Origin: CAZQIO01 sp964593405
GTDB taxonomy: Bacteria > Patescibacteriota > Minisyncoccia > Minisyncoccales > GBS-2
Reading direction: 5' to 3'
NCBI GenBank assembly: GCA_964593405.1
Contig: CAZQIO010000010.1
Coordinates: 1 to 21,753 of the forward strand
DNA: 21,753 bases
Shown: one piece after another, positions 19,770-21,753 of the stretch
Layout: each line of letters begins with the position of its first letter
Position numbering within the stretch: the first letter of the stretch is position 1
The notes under the pieces: generated by a model
The model's input: the letters and a program-made list of their open reading frames with translations, nothing else
Databases searched by the model: none
Told to the model about the DNA's origin: nothing
Translations under genes and position numbers: made by a program

Positions 19770-20093
19770 CCTTTCCAAAATTTCCTCAATCCTTGCTGCT
19801 TCCAAAATCTTTTTTTCCTTTAAAAAAGAAATCTTTGGAACTTTTCGCATTACCAATTTTTTGTCCAAAATTTTTTGGAGTTTAAAAATCTGAGAATTTA
19901 AAATTTTGAAAACCTCTTTGAATTTTTTTTCTGGAAAACAACTAACAAAAACTTTGCAATGATCAAAACTTCTTGATACCTCAACCCTGGTTACTGTCAC
20001 TAAAGTTCCTTTTGGAAATTCAATTTCTTTAAAAATTATCTTTCCCAGCTCAGTTTTGATGAGTTCTTGCACCTTTTTTATTCTCTCTGCCAT
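19749..20093 (-). CDS. rbfA: RbfA, ribosome-binding factor A
   Basis: A 114-residue protein. The N-terminal helix ERIKKVQELIKTELGKII, the strand LVTVTRVEVSRSFDHCKVFVSCFP and the helix-strand LQKILDKKLVMRKVPKISF match RbfA, which helps mature the 30S subunit and its 16S 5' end. The start is taken as the ATG at 20093, whose first base is the last base of the infB stop (TGATG); a TTG just before it is less likely. It follows infB as in most bacteria. Confidence 0.93.
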   Translation of the reverse strand: MAERIKKVQELIKTELGKIIFKEIEFPKGTLVTVTRVEVSRSFDHCKVFVSCFPEKKFKEVFKILNSQIFKLQKILDKKLVMRKVPKISFLKEKKILEAARIEEILERLKKEKK

Positions 20094-21571
20094 CAAATTT
20101 TAATTTCTCTTTTTTCTTTGACAAAAACTTGCAAAATATCGTCTTCTTTTATTTTCTCTGTTCCTTCATACAAAATTCCAATTTCTTCTCCCTTTTTTGC
20201 TATCTCAATGTCCCTTTTTTCTTTTTGTAAATTCAAAATTTTTCCTTCCCCGACCAATTCTCCATTTCTAAAAATTTCCAAAAAGGCATTTTTTTTGACT
20301 TCTCCTTCGATTACCCTTCCTCCAATAATTTGTCTTGAACCTTTTTTCCAAAACAAAACCAAAACCTTAACTTTCCCCAAATTAACTTTTACAACCTCAG
20401 GTTCCAAAAGCCTCTCCATCAATTTCCTCACTCCCTCAACCAAATCGTAGATTACTTTGAAATTCAAAATTTCCACTTTCTCTCTTTTTGCCATCTCTTC
20501 AACCTCTTTTCTTTTTTTAACTCTAAAGCCCAAAATTTTGGCCCCAAAATCTCTGGCCATTTTCACATCCCCTTCTGTAATTTCTCCGGTTTGAGAGCTC
20601 AAAATTTTAATTAAAACTTTTTCTTGAGGTAGCCTTTTCAAGACTTCTTCGATTGCTTCTTTTGTCCCTAAAACATCAGTTTTCAAAATTAAATTTAAAA
20701 TTTTTTGTCCCTCTTTGGGTTTTTGAAATTCCACCTCCTTTTCTTTTCTTGGTTTTACTGCCTCTTTTGCCCTTTCTAAACTTTCGAAAACAAAAAACTT
20801 TTCGCCAACTATCGGAACCTCTTCAAAACCTAAAATTAACGCAGCTTGACCGGGCAAAATCTCTTTTAACCTTTCTCTTTTGAAATTTTCCATCAACCTT
20901 ATTTTTCCAAAAGTTGTATTCGTTGCCACAAAATCTCCAACCTTTAGTCTCCCTTTTTCCAAAATCAAAGTAGCACAAGGCCCCCTCTTTGGGTCTAACC
21001 AAGATTCAACAATCACTCCTTCTGGCCTTTGGGAAATTTCAGCTGAAAGATTTTCCATTTCGGCGATTAATAAAATCAAATCCAAAAGTTCTTTTATTCC
21101 TTGACCTGTTTTTGCCGAAGTTTTTACTGCCGGTATTTCCCCTCCCATTTCTTCTGTTAAAATCCCTTCTTTTGCCAATTGCTGCTGAACCAAATAAGGG
21201 TTTGCCAAGGGTTTGTCAATTTTGTGGAGAGCAACAATTAGTGGAATTTTTACCTTTTTAATCTCTTCTATTGCTTCTTTTGTTTGTTCTTTCACTCCTT
21301 CCATTGCATCGACGACCAATATTGCAATGTCTGCAACTTTAGCTCCCCGAGATCTCATTTGGGAAAAAGCTTCGTGCCCTGGAGTATCAATGAAAGTTAT
21401 TTTTTTTCCTTCTAATTCAACTTCAAAAGCACCAATGTGTTGGGTAATTTCTCCTCCTGGTTTTTTCTCTGTAAATTCAATATTCCTTATTGCATTCAAA
21501 AGCGAAGTTTTTCCAGCATCGATGTGCCCCAAAATCACAACAACAGGTTGTTTTTTTATTTTTTCTTCCAT
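20093..21571 (-). CDS. infB: Minimal translation initiation factor IF2
   Basis: A 492-residue IF2 that starts almost at the G domain, so the long N-terminal extension is missing. G1 is GHIDAGKT (residues 15-22; most bacteria have GHVDHGKT), G3 is DTPGH (62-66, His66 kept), and G4 is HKID (116-119) instead of NKxD. Domain 2 follows (about 180-265), then domain 3 (about 290-385) and the fMet-tRNA-binding C2 domain to the end (GSRQIIGGRVIEGEVKK). It brings initiator tRNA to the 30S subunit. First gene of a unit with rbfA; its promoter gives a leaderless mRNA. Confidence 0.96.
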   Translation of the reverse strand: MEEKIKKQPVVVILGHIDAGKTSLLNAIRNIEFTEKKPGGEITQHIGAFEVELEGKKITFIDTPGHEAFSQMRSRGAKVADIAILVVDAMEGVKEQTKEAIEEIKKVKIPLIVALHKIDKPLANPYLVQQQLAKEGILTEEMGGEIPAVKTSAKTGQGIKELLDLILLIAEMENLSAEISQRPEGVIVESWLDPKRGPCATLILEKGRLKVGDFVATNTTFGKIRLMENFKRERLKEILPGQAALILGFEEVPIVGEKFFVFESLERAKEAVKPRKEKEVEFQKPKEGQKILNLILKTDVLGTKEAIEEVLKRLPQEKVLIKILSSQTGEITEGDVKMARDFGAKILGFRVKKRKEVEEMAKREKVEILNFKVIYDLVEGVRKLMERLLEPEVVKVNLGKVKVLVLFWKKGSRQIIGGRVIEGEVKKNAFLEIFRNGELVGEGKILNLQKEKRDIEIAKKGEEIGILYEGTEKIKEDDILQVFVKEKREIKI

Positions 21572-21577
21572 CTTTTA

Positions 21578-21606
21578 AAAATAAAAAATTCTTCATAATT
21601 TGTCAT
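21578..21606 (-). promoter_or_regulatory. Leaderless-type promoter of infB
   Basis: Minus strand: ATGACA (21601-21606), 17-base spacer, TATTTT (21578-21583), ending exactly 6 bases before the infB ATG. The -10 box matches TATAAT at 4 of 6 positions; the -35 box matches at 5 of 6. Confidence 0.5.
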
Positions 21607-21659
21607 TACCTTGCGCCCGCAGCCGACAAAAAATTCCTTTAGGAGGGGGTGACAGCGGA

Positions 21660-21687
21660 GCATTTCGAAGCGAAAGCGGAGAAATGC
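21660..21687. repeat. GC-rich palindrome with GAAA tip
   Basis: GCATTTC (21660-21666) pairs with GAAATGC (21681-21687), and GC-GAAA-GC forms the tip. GCGGAG occurs three times in and around it (21655, 21676, 21686). There is no ORF. The region is much richer in G+C than the neighbouring infB. Confidence 0.55.
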
Positions 21688-21693
21688 GGAGCG

Positions 21694-21725
21694 CCATGGA
21701 GGGGGAAACTTGGTTCCCCCTATGG
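21694..21725. repeat. Strong GC-rich hairpin
   Basis: AGGGGGAA (21700-21707) pairs with TTCCCCCT (21714-21721) around a 6-nt loop, extended by CCAT with ATGG (21694-21697, 21722-21725). On the minus strand no T-run follows. It belongs to the palindromic stretch at 21607-21753, which holds no gene that I can see. Confidence 0.5.
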
Positions 21726-21753
21726 GGAGCCGAGCAGGGCATCTGATGTTACT

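Noticed and set aside
20067..20450. 127-residue plus-strand ORF opposite infB
   Set aside because: Antisense shadow of the conserved IF2 C-terminal domain; Ser/Phe/Pro-rich as expected from reversed Lys/Glu-rich coding.
21607..21753. RNase P RNA, tmRNA or SRP RNA in the palindromic end
   Set aside because: The conserved cores of these RNAs were not found; only local hairpins are visible.
1..21753. CRISPR array or defence system
   Set aside because: No regularly spaced direct repeats and no cas, restriction or toxin genes are seen.

Overview
The window reads as a piece of an A+T-rich Patescibacteria (Candidate Phyla Radiation, Parcubacteria-like) chromosome. This rests on several traits: a minimal 492-residue IF2 without an N-terminal extension, an archaeal/eukaryotic-type ProRS, a compact type IV pilus locus split over two strands, a short KH-domain protein, tightly packed genes with 4-bp overlaps, and an almost complete lack of Shine-Dalgarno sequences. 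TGA serves as a stop codon at several genes (infB, rbfA, rseP, the kinase), so the UGA=Gly code of some CPR lineages does not apply. The exact lineage cannot be named from this sequence alone.

Layout. 1-126 is a GC-rich palindromic stretch without a gene. 127-278 holds tRNA-Ala(GGC) and tRNA-Arg(GCG) on the minus strand. 322-8089 is a minus-strand type IV pilus assembly locus, in transcription order pilC, three pilin-like proteins (PilV-, PilW- and PilX-like), pilM, pilN, pilO and a small membrane protein. 8180-8443 is the KH-domain gene khpA. It diverges from a plus-strand operon at 8596-11650: histidine kinase, single-domain response regulator and the pilus ATPase pilB. tRNA-Pro, tRNA-Gly and an 83-residue secreted protein follow.

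12147-17945 is a plus-strand housekeeping operon: site-2 protease rseP, proS, mreB, gatC, gatA and an unknown membrane protein. It is followed by tRNA-fMet, tRNA-Met and tRNA-Asp, and a secreted 3D-domain protein. 18780-21571 on the minus strand carries infB, rbfA, tRNA-Cys and tRNA-Leu(TAA). A LAGLIDADG homing endonuclease follows, inserted directly behind tRNA-Leu and bounded by an 11-bp copy of that tRNA's 3' end. The last 180 bases are GC-rich palindromes.

How it works together. PilB (ATPase), PilC (platform) and PilM/N/O (alignment complex) form the core of a pilus machine, with three large pilin-like proteins as likely minor or tip subunits. The major pilin, prepilin peptidase and retraction ATPase are not in the window. 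The kinase/regulator pair sits in one operon with the extension ATPase, which suggests direct control of the pilus. The most interesting signals are (i) the homing-endonuclease unit at tRNA-Leu, (ii) promoters whose -10 box ends exactly 6 nt before the start codon at pilC, pilM, rseP and infB, predicting leaderless mRNAs, (iii) two protein genes that start 7-8 nt after a tRNA 3' end, and (iv) a strongly divergent initiator tRNA.
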